NCBI RefSeq assembly: GCF_037076525.1
Contig: NZ_AP029018.1
Location: forward strand, 2,497,001-2,561,000
From: Selenomonas sp. TAMA-11512
GTDB lineage: Bacteria > Bacillota > Negativicutes > Selenomonadales > Selenomonadaceae
DNA: 64,000 bases
Reading direction: 5' to 3'
In this document: piece by piece, positions 27,916-37,017 of the stretch
How the letters are laid out: the number at the start of each line of letters is the position of its first letter
How positions within the stretch are numbered: position 1 is the first letter of the stretch
The notes under the pieces: model-generated
Told to the model about the DNA's origin: nothing
What the model saw: the letters and a program-made list of their open reading frames with translations, nothing else
Databases searched by the model: none
Program-made: the position numbers and the translations under genes

Positions 27916-27991
27916 AAGAGATTCCATTCGCCATATACGGCGTTTGGAATCTCTTTTTTGTACGGCGGCTTGTCAAGGCAAGTGCCGCCGT
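27916..27991 (+). terminator. Tandem terminators after the 27402 gene
   Basis: First stem AGAGATTCCA/TTGGAATCTCT with a T6 tail (27916-27959), whose loop carries CGCCATATACGGCG; second stem CGGCGGCTTG/CAAGTGCCGCCG with TTTT. The first stem, including its loop, recurs at 36611 and 41011. Confidence 0.8.
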
Positions 27992-28089
27992 TTTATGCTC
28001 CGTCGGTGCTCCGGAGGCGGTCAAAAAACGCTGCAGAGCGCCGCTTTACGACAGACTCTTTCCCTGGCGGGAGAAAATGCCGCCCCATC

Positions 28090-28120
28090 TGAGGCGCTTC
28101 ACTTTATCAGTGATTCCCTA
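28090..28120. repeat. Partial MITE-like end next to the fraR stop
   Basis: TTCACTTTATCAGTGATTCCCTA matches the right inverted end of the MITE-like elements and abuts the stop codon of the GntR gene. No intact left end is recognisable nearby, so this is a decayed or truncated copy. Confidence 0.6.
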
Positions 28121-28834
28121 GATCATCAGGCGAAAGCGATCGCCCAGAATGTACTGCCGATTAAAGCAGATATTTGTATTTGTCTCGAGTGAGACGAGAT
28201 CGCTGCAAATCAAAAGCAGCGGATATCCTCTCGAGACGTTGAGATATTTGGACAGCTCGTAGGTGGCAAAAACAATTTCGATGGTTTTTCTGCTGCAGTC
28301 AAATGCGATCTGATACTTCGTGCGGATGAGATCATACATGGATTTATTTGTCAAATCTTCATTCAGCAGGAAAGAAAACTCCTCTTTGAAATGAGAAATC
28401 TCGACCGACACGGGAACATTATCGGCCGTGCGAACGCGTTCAATGGAAATGATTCGGTCACTCGCGTTGAGTCCCAATATTTGCTTGTCCATATCATCGG
28501 GAGGTTCGATGACCGACTTGATCGTCTTGGCTCCCGGCTCTAATCCCATCGCATGGCAAATATCCGTAAAGCTGGTCGCGCCGGTTATGGGACGCTGAAT
28601 CTTGTCGCTGTTGATAAATGTCCCCTTGCCGCTGCGCCGCACGATATAGCCCTCCCTTACGAGGGTATCCAACGCCTTTCGAACGGTGATGCGGCTCACC
28701 TGATATGTCTGACTGAGGTCCAGCTCCGTAGGGATTTTATCGCCTTTCTGCCACTCTCCGGCTTCTATTTTTCTTTTCAGTTTATCCTTCAGCTGTTGGT
28801 ATAGAGGCTCTGCACTGCTTTCGTTCAGACACAT
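28118..28834 (-). CDS. fraR: GntR-family regulator with UTRA domain, probable FraR
   Basis: About 238 aa from ATG 28834 (ribosome site aaagg, spacing 8). The N-terminal winged helix has DLSQTYQVSRITVRKALDTLVREG; the C-terminal UTRA effector domain contains ERVRTADNVPVSVEISHF. Such regulators repress sugar-phosphate or amino-sugar operons and are released by a pathway intermediate. Divergent from the transporter-deglycase-kinase-asparaginase operon, so it is the likely local repressor. The fra name rests on the neighbourhood. Confidence 0.85.
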   Translation of the reverse strand: MCLNESSAEPLYQQLKDKLKRKIEAGEWQKGDKIPTELDLSQTYQVSRITVRKALDTLVREGYIVRRSGKGTFINSDKIQRPITGATSFTDICHAMGLEPGAKTIKSVIEPPDDMDKQILGLNASDRIISIERVRTADNVPVSVEISHFKEEFSFLLNEDLTNKSMYDLIRTKYQIAFDCSRKTIEIVFATYELSKYLNVSRGYPLLLICSDLVSLETNTNICFNRQYILGDRFRLMI

Positions 28835-28996
28835 GACAAACATCCTTTCAATTCATTATCATTTGTATTATAACATTTTTCGCTGAAATATGCACATGAC
28901 AGCTCTTGCATATTTCAGGAAAGGCGTTGCGAAAGCGCGAATGCATTCGCCGCTGCTGTCTTGGCGCGCCTTTGCCGCCCTCTCTGCGCAATAGGG

Positions 28997-29046
28997 AAGC
29001 GCGGATACACGTACCCATCGGACGGGCTTCCTTTTATCCGCGCTTT
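28997..29046. terminator. Stem-loop in the fraR-fraA intergenic region
   Basis: AAGCGCGGATA and TATCCGCGCTT form an 11-bp stem around a 27-nt loop, followed by TCT. It lies upstream of the fraA promoter and may insulate the operon. Confidence 0.5.
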
Positions 29047-29079
29047 CTAAAATTTATAAAATAAATTACAATGTATGTA

Positions 29080-29108
29080 TTGACTTAAATGTTATATAAT
29101 GTTATTAT
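29080..29108 (+). promoter_or_regulatory. Promoter of the fra operon
   Basis: TTGACT (29080-29085), 17-bp spacer, TATTAT (29103-29108). The spacer and flanks hold AT-rich repeats (atgttatataatgttattatg), possible operator half-sites for the GntR protein. The transcript would have a leader of about 70 nt before fraA. Confidence 0.65.
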
Positions 29109-29185
29109 GACAATAGATTATAAACCGGTTGTAATCTTCGATGTTTGAACAAATGAAATTGCTCCAAAAGGAGGGATTCACCGTC

Positions 29186-30520
29186 ATGTTTTGGATTGAA
29201 CTGCTGTTGGTTCTGGTCATTCTATTTTATGGCGCAAGGATCGGAGATGCGTTCTTAGGACTTGCCGGCGGACTCGGTGTAGCGATTCTGGTGTTTATTT
29301 TTCAGATTCCGCCGACATCGCCGCCAATTGACGTCATGCTGATCATTTTGGCCGTCGTCTTATCCGCTTCGGCTCTGCAAATCTCGGGAGGGCTTGACTT
29401 TCTTGTATCCGTTGCGGAGAGTATCCTGCGGAAATATCCGCAGCACATTACCGTTCTCGCTCCCCTGGTCACCTATTTGTTCACGTTTTTAGCCGGTACC
29501 GGCCATGTGATTTACAGTCTGCTTCCCGTGATTCAGGAGGTGGCAAAATCCTACAAGGTTCGGCCTGAACGCCCGATCTCGATTGCCGTTATCGCGTCGC
29601 AGCAGGCTATTACCGCATCGCCCATCTCCGCGGCGATGGCTGCCATGGTCGGATTCATGGCGCCGCTCGGCATCAGTATGGGCACATTGATCCTGATCTG
29701 CGTTCCGGCGACGCTGATTGGTGTTGTCCTCGGCGCGATTTCGGTCTATCGGAAGGGCGTGGAGCTCGAAAACGATCCCGAATACCAAAAGCGCGTAGAA
29801 GCGGGTCTCGTAAAAAAGGTCGAGGAGATACAGCCGGCATCTGTGCAGGAAAAGCAGTTTGCAGGAACAGCCAAGCTCTCCGTCGCTCTATTCCTGCTCG
29901 GCACCGTTCTGGTCGTGCTGATGGGCACCTTCCCTGAGCTGCGCCCGGCATTTCCGGACAGCAAGGGCGTTGTGAAAGCCATCTCGATGTCGCAGACGAT
30001 CCAGATTGTCATGCTGGCGCTGTCCGCAATCATTGTCGTTGCATGCAAGCCGAAGGTGGGAAGCCTTCTCCGCTGCTCCGTATTTCACTCCGGCATTTTG
30101 GCGGTTGTCTGCGCCTTCGGTCTCTGCTGGATGAGTGACACCTTTGTAAACGGGCAGATGAGCTTTATCAAAGACAATGTCTCGGCCTACATGAATGAAA
30201 ATGTGTTCATTCTGCCGATCATGATGTTCATTGTGTCGGCGCTCATCACCAGCCAGGCAGCGACGACCCTGATCCTCATCCCGCTCGCGATCGCATTCGG
30301 GATGCCGCCCTACTTGCTGATCGGCGCATGGCCGGCAGTCAACGGCTATTTCTTCTTCCCTGTCGCCGGGCAGTGCATCGCGGGTCTCTCATTTGACGAT
30401 ACCGGGACAACGCGCATCGGAAAGTTCGTGCTGAATCACAGCTATATGCGCCCGGGGCTAATTAATGTTGTCGTATCCGTAATTATGGCTACCGTAATTG
30501 GCAAAATGTTGCTTTCTTGA
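29186..30520 (+). CDS. fraA: Dcu-family transporter, probable fructose-aspartate importer FraA
   Basis: 444 aa from ATG 29186 (ribosome site aaaaggagg), a polytopic membrane protein with 10 or more spans. It shows the DcuA/DcuB signature region: TGHVIYSLLPVIQEVAK and SQQAITASPISAAMAAM. Dcu carriers move C4-dicarboxylates including aspartate and fumarate. In the Salmonella fra locus a carrier of this type imports the fructose-aspartate made by FraE. Here it is first in an operon with deglycase, kinase and asparaginase, so that role is favoured over simple fumarate exchange. Confidence 0.85.
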   Translation: MFWIELLLVLVILFYGARIGDAFLGLAGGLGVAILVFIFQIPPTSPPIDVMLIILAVVLSASALQISGGLDFLVSVAESILRKYPQHITVLAPLVTYLFTFLAGTGHVIYSLLPVIQEVAKSYKVRPERPISIAVIASQQAITASPISAAMAAMVGFMAPLGISMGTLILICVPATLIGVVLGAISVYRKGVELENDPEYQKRVEAGLVKKVEEIQPASVQEKQFAGTAKLSVALFLLGTVLVVLMGTFPELRPAFPDSKGVVKAISMSQTIQIVMLALSAIIVVACKPKVGSLLRCSVFHSGILAVVCAFGLCWMSDTFVNGQMSFIKDNVSAYMNENVFILPIMMFIVSALITSQAATTLILIPLAIAFGMPPYLLIGAWPAVNGYFFFPVAGQCIAGLSFDDTGTTRIGKFVLNHSYMRPGLINVVVSVIMATVIGKMLLS

Positions 30521-30540
30521 CCATGTATCAATGTATTTAA

Positions 30541-31536
30541 ATGATAGGAGAATGTCTCATGTTAAACGCAAAAGAAGCCGTGGCAAAGATCATCCGTGAA
30601 AAAGAAGAAGTCGGCGGCGTCAAGCAGGTCTATTACGTCGGATGCGGCGGCTCGTATGCGGCCTTTTATCCGGCTAAGACGTTTATGGAAAAGGAAGCAA
30701 AGGAGCTCAAGAGCGCCCTTTACAGCAGCAATGAATTCGTGCACAATGCGCCGAAGGCTTTGGGTGCGAACAGCGTTGTCGTCGTCGTCTCGCATAAGGG
30801 CAATACGCCGGAAACGATCGAGGCGGCAAGAATCTCACGGGAGGCTGGCGCTGCCGTCATCGGTCTGACATGGCTGCTCGATTCGCCGCTCGTACAGCAC
30901 TGCGACTATGTCCTGTCGTACACCTTCGGTGATGACAAGGACATTGCCGGAGAGAAGACCATCGTCGGCCTCCTGACCGCCGTCGAGCTGCTGCAGCAAA
31001 CCGAGGGCTATGAGCACTACGAGGCGTTTATGGATGGCATCGGAAGGATCGACCGTATTGTCAAGAATGCCTGCGAGCAGGTAAAACATCGTGCGCAGGC
31101 ATTCGCGGACAGCTACAAGGACGACAAGGTAATCTATACCATGGGAAGCGGCGCCGCATGGGGTGCCGCCTATCTGGAAAGCATCTGCATCTTCATGGAA
31201 ATGCAGTGGATTCATTCCGCCTGCATCCATACGGGAGAGTTCTTCCACGGGCCGTTTGAAATCACGGACAAGGAGACGCCGTTCGTCATTCAGCTTTCAG
31301 AGGGATCGACCCGTGCACTCGATGAGCGCGCACTCAAGTTCCTCAACACCTACGGGAAGCGCATCGAAGTGCTCGACGCAAAGGAGATGGGGCTCTCTAC
31401 GATCGATGCTTCCGTGGTGGATTACTTCAACCACTCGCTGTTCAACAACGTCTACCCCGTTTACAATAAAGCGTTGGCCGAAATTCGCCAGCATCCGCTT
31501 ACGACGCGCCGCTATATGTGGAAAGTCGAATATTAA
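30541..31536 (+). CDS. fraB: SIS-domain Amadori deglycase, probable 6-phosphofructose-aspartate deglycase FraB
   Basis: 331 aa from the first ATG (an internal ATG at 30559 is equally plausible). It has two SIS domains: YYVGCGGSYAAFYPAKTF at the start and MGSGAAWGAAYLESICIFMEM in the second. HTGEFFHGPFEI holds the Glu and His typical of FrlB/FraB deglycases. The reaction would split 6-phosphofructose-aspartate to glucose-6-phosphate and aspartate. FrlB (fructoselysine) is the main alternative; the adjacent asparaginase argues for FraB. Confidence 0.85.
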   Translation: MIGECLMLNAKEAVAKIIREKEEVGGVKQVYYVGCGGSYAAFYPAKTFMEKEAKELKSALYSSNEFVHNAPKALGANSVVVVVSHKGNTPETIEAARISREAGAAVIGLTWLLDSPLVQHCDYVLSYTFGDDKDIAGEKTIVGLLTAVELLQQTEGYEHYEAFMDGIGRIDRIVKNACEQVKHRAQAFADSYKDDKVIYTMGSGAAWGAAYLESICIFMEMQWIHSACIHTGEFFHGPFEITDKETPFVIQLSEGSTRALDERALKFLNTYGKRIEVLDAKEMGLSTIDASVVDYFNHSLFNNVYPVYNKALAEIRQHPLTTRRYMWKVEY

Positions 31537-31551
31537 AAAGCGTATACGGCC

Positions 31552-32421
31552 ATGAAAACGATCAAGATACTGGCAATCGGCGACAATGTGGCGGATAAGT
31601 ACCTGTCCCGTTCTATGATGTATCCCGGCGGACAAAGCTTCAACACAGCCGTCTACACAAAGATGAATCGAATGGACAGCGCCTATCTCGGCAAATTCGG
31701 TTCCGATGTGATCGCCGAACACAACTGTGATGTGCTGAAAACCTTTGGCGTCGACTACAGTCGTTCGCGCTTTTTCGAAGGTGAAAACGGCTATGCAAGA
31801 GTTACGCTCCAAGATAATGACCGCGTATTTCTGGGCTCGAATAAAGGAGGTGTCGCAAAAGAGCATCCCTACGCCTTCACCGAGCAAGATCTTGCCTATA
31901 TGAAAGAGTTTTCGCTGATCTATACGAATCTCAACAGCTACATAGAGGAGGATCTTCCGTTCCTGCAGCAGTCCGGGGTCCCGATCGTATATGATTTTTC
32001 CACGCGCTGGGACGATGCCTATCTCCGAAAAGTGGTGCCGTTCATCACCTTGGGAGTGCTGTCCTGTGCGCATCTGAGCGCGTCGGAGCGCGAACGTGAA
32101 ATGCGAAAGGTCATTGAGCTCGGAGCATCTATGGTCGTGGGAACCGTCGGAGAAGCCGGCTCTTACATCCTGTATCGAGGCGCATTTCTGCATCAGCCCG
32201 CAGTTCCCGCCGAGGCGGTAAAGGATACGATGGGCGCAGGCGATTCGTATCTGTCCGCTTTCCTCGTATCCCTTCTGCAGAGTACAAAGGGGCGCTTTCT
32301 TGCGAAGCCGGATGCAGAAATCGAGACACATATCCAAGACGCGATGCGCGCGGGAGCCGTATTTGCCGCGAAGGTCTGCGGCATGGAGGGGGCTTTCGGC
32401 CACGGAATCCCTCTCGTATGA
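31552..32421 (+). CDS. fraD: PfkB-family kinase, probable fructose-aspartate 6-kinase FraD
   Basis: 289 aa. The N-terminus ILAIGDNVADKYLSRSMMYPGGQSFN is like FrlD/FraD kinases, and the C-terminal PfkB signature is DTMGAGDSYLSAF. It would phosphorylate the sugar carbon 6 of imported fructose-aspartate before deglycation. Located 15 bp after fraB and upstream of the asparaginase. Confidence 0.86.
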   Translation: MKTIKILAIGDNVADKYLSRSMMYPGGQSFNTAVYTKMNRMDSAYLGKFGSDVIAEHNCDVLKTFGVDYSRSRFFEGENGYARVTLQDNDRVFLGSNKGGVAKEHPYAFTEQDLAYMKEFSLIYTNLNSYIEEDLPFLQQSGVPIVYDFSTRWDDAYLRKVVPFITLGVLSCAHLSASEREREMRKVIELGASMVVGTVGEAGSYILYRGAFLHQPAVPAEAVKDTMGAGDSYLSAFLVSLLQSTKGRFLAKPDAEIETHIQDAMRAGAVFAAKVCGMEGAFGHGIPLV

Positions 32422-32446
32422 ATAAAAGGTGTTGTGGAGGTTTGTG

Positions 32447-33514
32447 ATGAAAAAGAGAAAAGCAATTCCATTTGTCACTGCGGCAATTCTGTCCCTTTCC
32501 CTGTGCACGTCCGCTTTCGCGGCAGATTTGCCGGAGGTCAAAATATTGGCGACGGGCGGGACCATTGCGGGAACAGCGCCATCCGACACGCAGATGACCG
32601 GCTACAAAGCGGGCGCGCTCGGCATTGACACGTTGCTCCGTGCCGTCCCGGCGATCAACGATATTGCCGTTGTCAGCGGTGAGCAGATCGCAAATACCGG
32701 CAGTGAAAGCATGACGACAGATATATGGCTAAAGCTTGCGGACCGCTGCAACACACTGCTGTCCGATCCCAAGGTAAAGGGAATCGTCATCACACACGGC
32801 ACGGATACATTGGAGGAAACCGCATATTTCCTGAATCTAGTGGTAAGAAGCGACAAGCCCGTCGTTATGGTCGGCGCAATGCGTCCGGCAACGGCCATCA
32901 GCGCAGACGGCCCGGTCAATCTGCTCAATGCCGTGAAGCTGGCCTCCTCCCCCAAGGCGGTCGGCAAGGGCGTTCTCATTGCCATGAACGATGAAATCAA
33001 CGGGGCGCGCGACGCGACAAAGACCACGACGATGAACGTCGCGACCTTCAAGTCGCCGGAGCTTGGTCTTCTCGGTTATTTCGCAAACGGCGAGCCGTTC
33101 TTTTACAAAGAGACGACGCGCAGGCACACAAAGCGCAGCGAGTTCGATGTATCGGGTCTGAAGGACCTTCCCCGCGTCGACATCATCTACACACACGTCA
33201 GTGATGACCGTCACCTGATTGACGCCGCGGTAAAGCAGGGAGCAAAGGGGATCATCTACGCGGGAAGCGGCATGGGCAGCATCCATAAAGACGCCGAGCC
33301 AGGTCTGGTCGATGCCCAGAAATCCGGCGTCGTGATCGTCCGCAGCGCCCGCGTCGGAAACGGCATGGTCGTGGCAGCCTCCAAGGAATGGACGGCAGCG
33401 CACTTCCTGGACGGCGATACGCTGAATCCGCAAAAGGCACGCATTCTGCTCCAGCTGGCATTGACGAAAACAAACGACCCCGCCAAGATTCAGCGCATGT
33501 TTGATGAGTATTGA
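32447..33514 (+). CDS. fraE: Periplasmic type II L-asparaginase, probable FraE
   Basis: 355 aa from ATG 32447 (ribosome site gtggagg). A signal peptide (PFVTAAILSLSLCTSAFA) directs it to the periplasm. Catalytic motifs are ILATGGTIAGTA and GIVITHGTDTLEET, the two threonine-containing signatures of asparaginases. In the fra pathway it converts fructose-asparagine to fructose-aspartate outside the cytoplasm; ordinary asparagine hydrolysis is the alternative. Last gene of the operon, followed by a strong terminator. Confidence 0.93.
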   Translation: MKKRKAIPFVTAAILSLSLCTSAFAADLPEVKILATGGTIAGTAPSDTQMTGYKAGALGIDTLLRAVPAINDIAVVSGEQIANTGSESMTTDIWLKLADRCNTLLSDPKVKGIVITHGTDTLEETAYFLNLVVRSDKPVVMVGAMRPATAISADGPVNLLNAVKLASSPKAVGKGVLIAMNDEINGARDATKTTTMNVATFKSPELGLLGYFANGEPFFYKETTRRHTKRSEFDVSGLKDLPRVDIIYTHVSDDRHLIDAAVKQGAKGIIYAGSGMGSIHKDAEPGLVDAQKSGVVIVRSARVGNGMVVAASKEWTAAHFLDGDTLNPQKARILLQLALTKTNDPAKIQRMFDEY

Positions 33515-33563
33515 TCTCTATAATTGATCTTTTATAGGCGTACAAAACGCCCTTCGAGATTAT

Positions 33564-33611
33564 TGCCCTGCCCCCATAGAAAATCTAATTTTTTGGGGCA
33601 GGGCATTTTTA
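33564..33611 (+). terminator. Rho-independent terminator of the fra operon
   Basis: TGCCCTGCCCC and GGGGCAGGGCA form a stem followed by TTTTT, 50 bp after the fraE stop. Confidence 0.85.
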
Positions 33612-33765
33612 TGTTGTTTTCTCTTCTTCGCTATGAAATTTAATAGTGACTAATAAATTTACTTATATATTCTCATTGAAAAGCAGCCCTGCTATACTTA
33701 CATCATAGTGAGAAGATGCTGCAAGGCGGACGTCTGACGGCGTTCGTTTGAAATGGGGAGATTCT

Positions 33766-34659
33766 ATGGGAAGCGCGGTCATTTACAAAACCACCGGCGA
33801 TTATGCGTCTGAGATAAAACGATTATATGCGGCTTATAAGCGTGCGGACGCCATTCTCGTCGGCGCGGGCTCCGGTCTCTCCACCTCTGCGGGGCTTGAC
33901 TTCGCCGGCGAGCGTCTTCAGAAATACTTCGGCGACTTCGTGGAAAAGTACGGCATGAAGGATATGTATACCGGCTGCTTTTCGCCGTTTGACAGCCGCG
34001 AGGAACGCTGGTCTTACTGGTCGCGCTGGGCATGGATCAACCGCTATGAGGATATTCCGAAGGATACGCTGAAGCATCTGCTTTCCCTGCTTGACGGGCG
34101 GGATTATTTTGTGCTGACCACGAACATCGACCATACCTTCCTGCGGAGCGGCTGTCCGAAAGACCGCCTCTGCTACACGCAGGGGGATTTCGGGCTGTTT
34201 CAATGCTCGAAGCCGTGCCATCAGGACACGTATGACAATGAGGAAATGCTGCGGGCAATGCGTGCTTCCGAGCGCGGGATGCGCATCGACGGCAGCACCA
34301 TTCCCCATTGTCCGAAATGCGGACGCGAAATGGATTTCAGCCTGTATTGGGACCATACCTTCGTCCGCGACAAGGGCTGGCATATCGCCCATGACCGCTA
34401 TGAGGAATATATAGCGCATCATTCCTCCGGGAAAATCCTGTATCTGGAGCTTGGCGTAGACTATAACTCTCCGGGCGTTATCAAGATCCCGTTCTGGAAT
34501 ATGGTGTATTCCAATCCCGATGCCGTCTTTGCCAGCGTCAACCTCACCAACCCGAGCTACCACTCCGCGATTGCGGATCAATCGATCGTCATCAGCGAGG
34601 ATATTGACACGGTGATACGTGATCTTTGCAGGATGGCGTCGGAGGATCAAAATGCATGA
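33766..34659 (+). CDS. Sirtuin-family protein (SirTM-like)
   Basis: 297 aa from ATG 33766 (ribosome site ggggag). The NAD-binding start reads ILVGAGSGLSTSAGLDF, then TTNIDHTFLRSG, and zinc-ligand cysteines CSKPCH and CPKCG. This resembles the macrodomain-linked class M sirtuins, which ADP-ribosylate a lipoylated carrier protein rather than deacetylate. The usual macrodomain, GcvH-like and LplA partners are not in this window, so it is an orphan copy. The exact reaction is uncertain. Confidence 0.82.
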   Translation: MGSAVIYKTTGDYASEIKRLYAAYKRADAILVGAGSGLSTSAGLDFAGERLQKYFGDFVEKYGMKDMYTGCFSPFDSREERWSYWSRWAWINRYEDIPKDTLKHLLSLLDGRDYFVLTTNIDHTFLRSGCPKDRLCYTQGDFGLFQCSKPCHQDTYDNEEMLRAMRASERGMRIDGSTIPHCPKCGREMDFSLYWDHTFVRDKGWHIAHDRYEEYIAHHSSGKILYLELGVDYNSPGVIKIPFWNMVYSNPDAVFASVNLTNPSYHSAIADQSIVISEDIDTVIRDLCRMASEDQNA

Positions 34660-34710
34660 ACGGAATAAATGAAGAGTGCATGGACTGCGTAGAGCGATTC
34701 TGTTCGTCAG

Positions 34711-35622
34711 TTACCATACAATGCGATTCTTTCCCGTTTTTTGCAGCCAATCCAACAGGAATTGACGGAATGTCCGTGCCGCTTCGGTGAGGATGACTGT
34801 CTTGTCCTGTATGAGGCAGACCTCCTGTCCCGTATCTTTGCCGTCGCCGAGTTCCCGCATGACAATATCCGGCTGCCTGTTCATAACGGCTGCATAGTCG
34901 TAGCCGAGATTGATCGCAGGATTATGACGCAGCAGATCAACAATGAGGGCTTCATCGGCGGTTTCAGCCAGAATCTCGATTTCGAGACCGGGCAGGAGGA
35001 TGTGTTTGTCGATATTGTGACGGAAACAGTGATAAGCACGTCCTTTACTGATGATCATTTGCCCGTCGAGATCTGTGTAGGTGATACGGCTCTTTTCCGC
35101 CAAGGGATGATGCGCAGAGAGGCGGGCACAGTAGCGGGAGAAAAAGAGTGCATCCCCTTGAAAGCGTGTCTGATCAAAAGGGGCAGTGACAATGGAAAAA
35201 TGACATCGCTTTTTCAGAAGTCCCTCCATTGCGTCGTCGTCCGTTGTATCGACAATGCTCAGAATAATGCTCGGATGAGCGGCATGAAAATCCTGTAGAA
35301 ATTGCGCTCCGAGATAAGAAAAGACGTGATCCAGCGCAAAAACGGCAACGACGCTTTTCGAGTGAGTGGCGAGAGAACGCATACTTTCGATGGATTGATA
35401 TTCATCCAGCAGACGTTGAACATGGGGCAGCAGCGCTGCCGCATAATCGGTCGGAATGATTCCGCGCGGGGTACGGATGAAAAGCGGCTGTCCAAGCTCC
35501 TCCTCCAAGGATTTCATCGCTCTGCTGAGACCTTGCCTTGCAACATAAAGATGATCCGCTGCCGTCTGGATATTGCCGCAGCGATAGACCTCAATGAAAT
35601 ACTCCATCTGTTTTCGATTCAT
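34711..35622 (-). CDS. LysR-family transcriptional regulator
   Basis: 303 aa from MNRKQMEYFIEVYRCGN at 35622 (ribosome site gggagggg). The N-terminal winged HTH (NIQTAADHLYVARQGLSRAMKSLEEELG) and the C-terminal periplasmic-binding-like effector domain are complete. Divergent from the metallo-hydrolase at 35768, with a 145-bp shared region containing the near-palindrome ACAATATTGTTG, a candidate operator. It likely controls that gene and itself. Confidence 0.92.
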   Translation of the reverse strand: MNRKQMEYFIEVYRCGNIQTAADHLYVARQGLSRAMKSLEEELGQPLFIRTPRGIIPTDYAAALLPHVQRLLDEYQSIESMRSLATHSKSVVAVFALDHVFSYLGAQFLQDFHAAHPSIILSIVDTTDDDAMEGLLKKRCHFSIVTAPFDQTRFQGDALFFSRYCARLSAHHPLAEKSRITYTDLDGQMIISKGRAYHCFRHNIDKHILLPGLEIEILAETADEALIVDLLRHNPAINLGYDYAAVMNRQPDIVMRELGDGKDTGQEVCLIQDKTVILTEAARTFRQFLLDWLQKTGKNRIVW

Positions 35623-35767
35623 CTTCACCCCTCCCGCCTGTTTCATCGGTATCTATTTTAACGCAACAATATTGTTGCGGCAAGTCCCGTTGTTTTTCTT
35701 GTCGCCATTTGGGAAGTCCGATATACTATGAAGCGGAGCAACCAAAGGATGAACAGGAGAAACACTT

Positions 35768-36580
35768 ATGAAACTTACACAGATTCGCAATGCAACGAAC
35801 CGTTTGGACTATGCAGGGAAAGTCTTTCTGATTGACCCGTGGCTTGCACCGAAACATCAGCTGTCGTTCGTCGATATTCCAGGCATGCCGTTCCATGTCC
35901 CTGATCCGATGAAGGAGCATCTTCCAATGCCGTTCTATGATTTGCCAATGGATACGGAGCGGATTTTGAGCGGTGTTGACTACTATATTGTCACGCATCT
36001 GCATCCGGATCATATTGATATGGCGCCGGACGGGACGGTCGGTACGCTTCTTGATAAGGCGGTTCCGGTCATTTGTCAGTCGGAGGAGGATGCAGCGGTT
36101 CTGCACCGTTCCGGTTTTTCGGAGGTGATCGTCCTGCCGGAAAGCGGTATGGAGTTCGGTGTAGCGAGACTGAACCGCGTCCCTGCTCTGCACGGTACAG
36201 TTGTTCCGTGTGGCGATGCGATGGGGATTGTATTTGAGGCACCGGAGGAGAAAACCCTCTATTTGGCGGGAGACACAGTCTGGTATTCAGGTGTGGCTGA
36301 GACACTGCGGAAATATCAGCCCGATGTGATTGCCCTGAACTGTTGTGCTGCGGAGACCGTGGAAAACGGACGCCTAATCATGAACGATGAGGATGTTCAC
36401 TGTGTGGCGATGACTGCGCCCAACGCCCGTCTTTATCTGACGCATCTGGACAACGTTGCGCATGCTGCACTTACGCGGCACACACTGCGGGGTTGTTTGG
36501 CACGTCGCGGCGTAGTAAATTATGACATGCCGCCCGATGGGGCATCGGTTGAATATAAAGCGGCAACAGGCAGAGCGTAA
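35768..36580 (+). CDS. Metallo-beta-lactamase-fold hydrolase
   Basis: 270 aa. The metal-binding motif is THLHPDHID near residue 80, with further ligands in LAGDTVW and a late histidine in YLTHLDN. Substrate not predictable; this subgroup includes UlaG-like and other small-molecule hydrolases. Single gene under the probable control of the divergent LysR protein, followed by a terminator. Confidence 0.88.
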   Translation: MKLTQIRNATNRLDYAGKVFLIDPWLAPKHQLSFVDIPGMPFHVPDPMKEHLPMPFYDLPMDTERILSGVDYYIVTHLHPDHIDMAPDGTVGTLLDKAVPVICQSEEDAAVLHRSGFSEVIVLPESGMEFGVARLNRVPALHGTVVPCGDAMGIVFEAPEEKTLYLAGDTVWYSGVAETLRKYQPDVIALNCCAAETVENGRLIMNDEDVHCVAMTAPNARLYLTHLDNVAHAALTRHTLRGCLARRGVVNYDMPPDGASVEYKAATGRA

Positions 36581-36610
36581 TTTCTGCAGCACGATAATTT
36601 TTTCACAATG

Positions 36611-36652
36611 AGAGATTCCATTCGTCACATTCGACGTTTGGAGTCTCTTTTT
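36611..36652 (+). terminator. Terminator of the metallo-hydrolase gene
   Basis: AGAGATTCCA...TTGGAGTCTCTTTTT, a copy of the terminator-like repeat also found at 27916 and 41011, with loop ttcgtcacattcgacg. Confidence 0.75.
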
Positions 36653-36764
36653 ATCCGGAGGATTAAGAATGGACGCTTCCGTCGATATATCAGCCATATT
36701 GACATGTTCTTCTGATGGACCGATGCAGATCTACATGATGGGATGTTTTCTATGAGTAACAGCC

Positions 36765-36835
36765 TTAAGGAACCTCTGATAAATTCAGCTCGATCATCTT
36801 GGCACATCTTTCCTGCCCGCGCTTCGGCGGGAAAC
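36765..36835. repeat. Left end of a MITE-like element
   Basis: TTAAGGAACCTCTGATAAATTCAGC and the following cgatcatcttggcacatctt match the left part of the element at 18011. The matching right end is not adjacent; one occurs at 37670-37694 beyond the ProX gene. Confidence 0.6.
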
Positions 36836-37017
36836 TGCTTCGACGAGCGTTGATTTTTACTCCGTCAGAGGATTTTCGAAAGGCACTGAAAAAGTAAATG
36901 CTTCGGCATATAAAGCGCAGCATGGCGAAATCCAACGGACTTTGACAGCCGTCCTGCGGCACTGCCTTGACGTATACTCTTCGTATTTCCCGAAAGCCTT
37001 GTAAACTCGCCGACGTG

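Noticed and set aside
31297-32589. 430-codon minus-strand ORF across fraB-fraD
   Set aside because: It spans two well-identified plus-strand genes and their junction; no recognised protein features.
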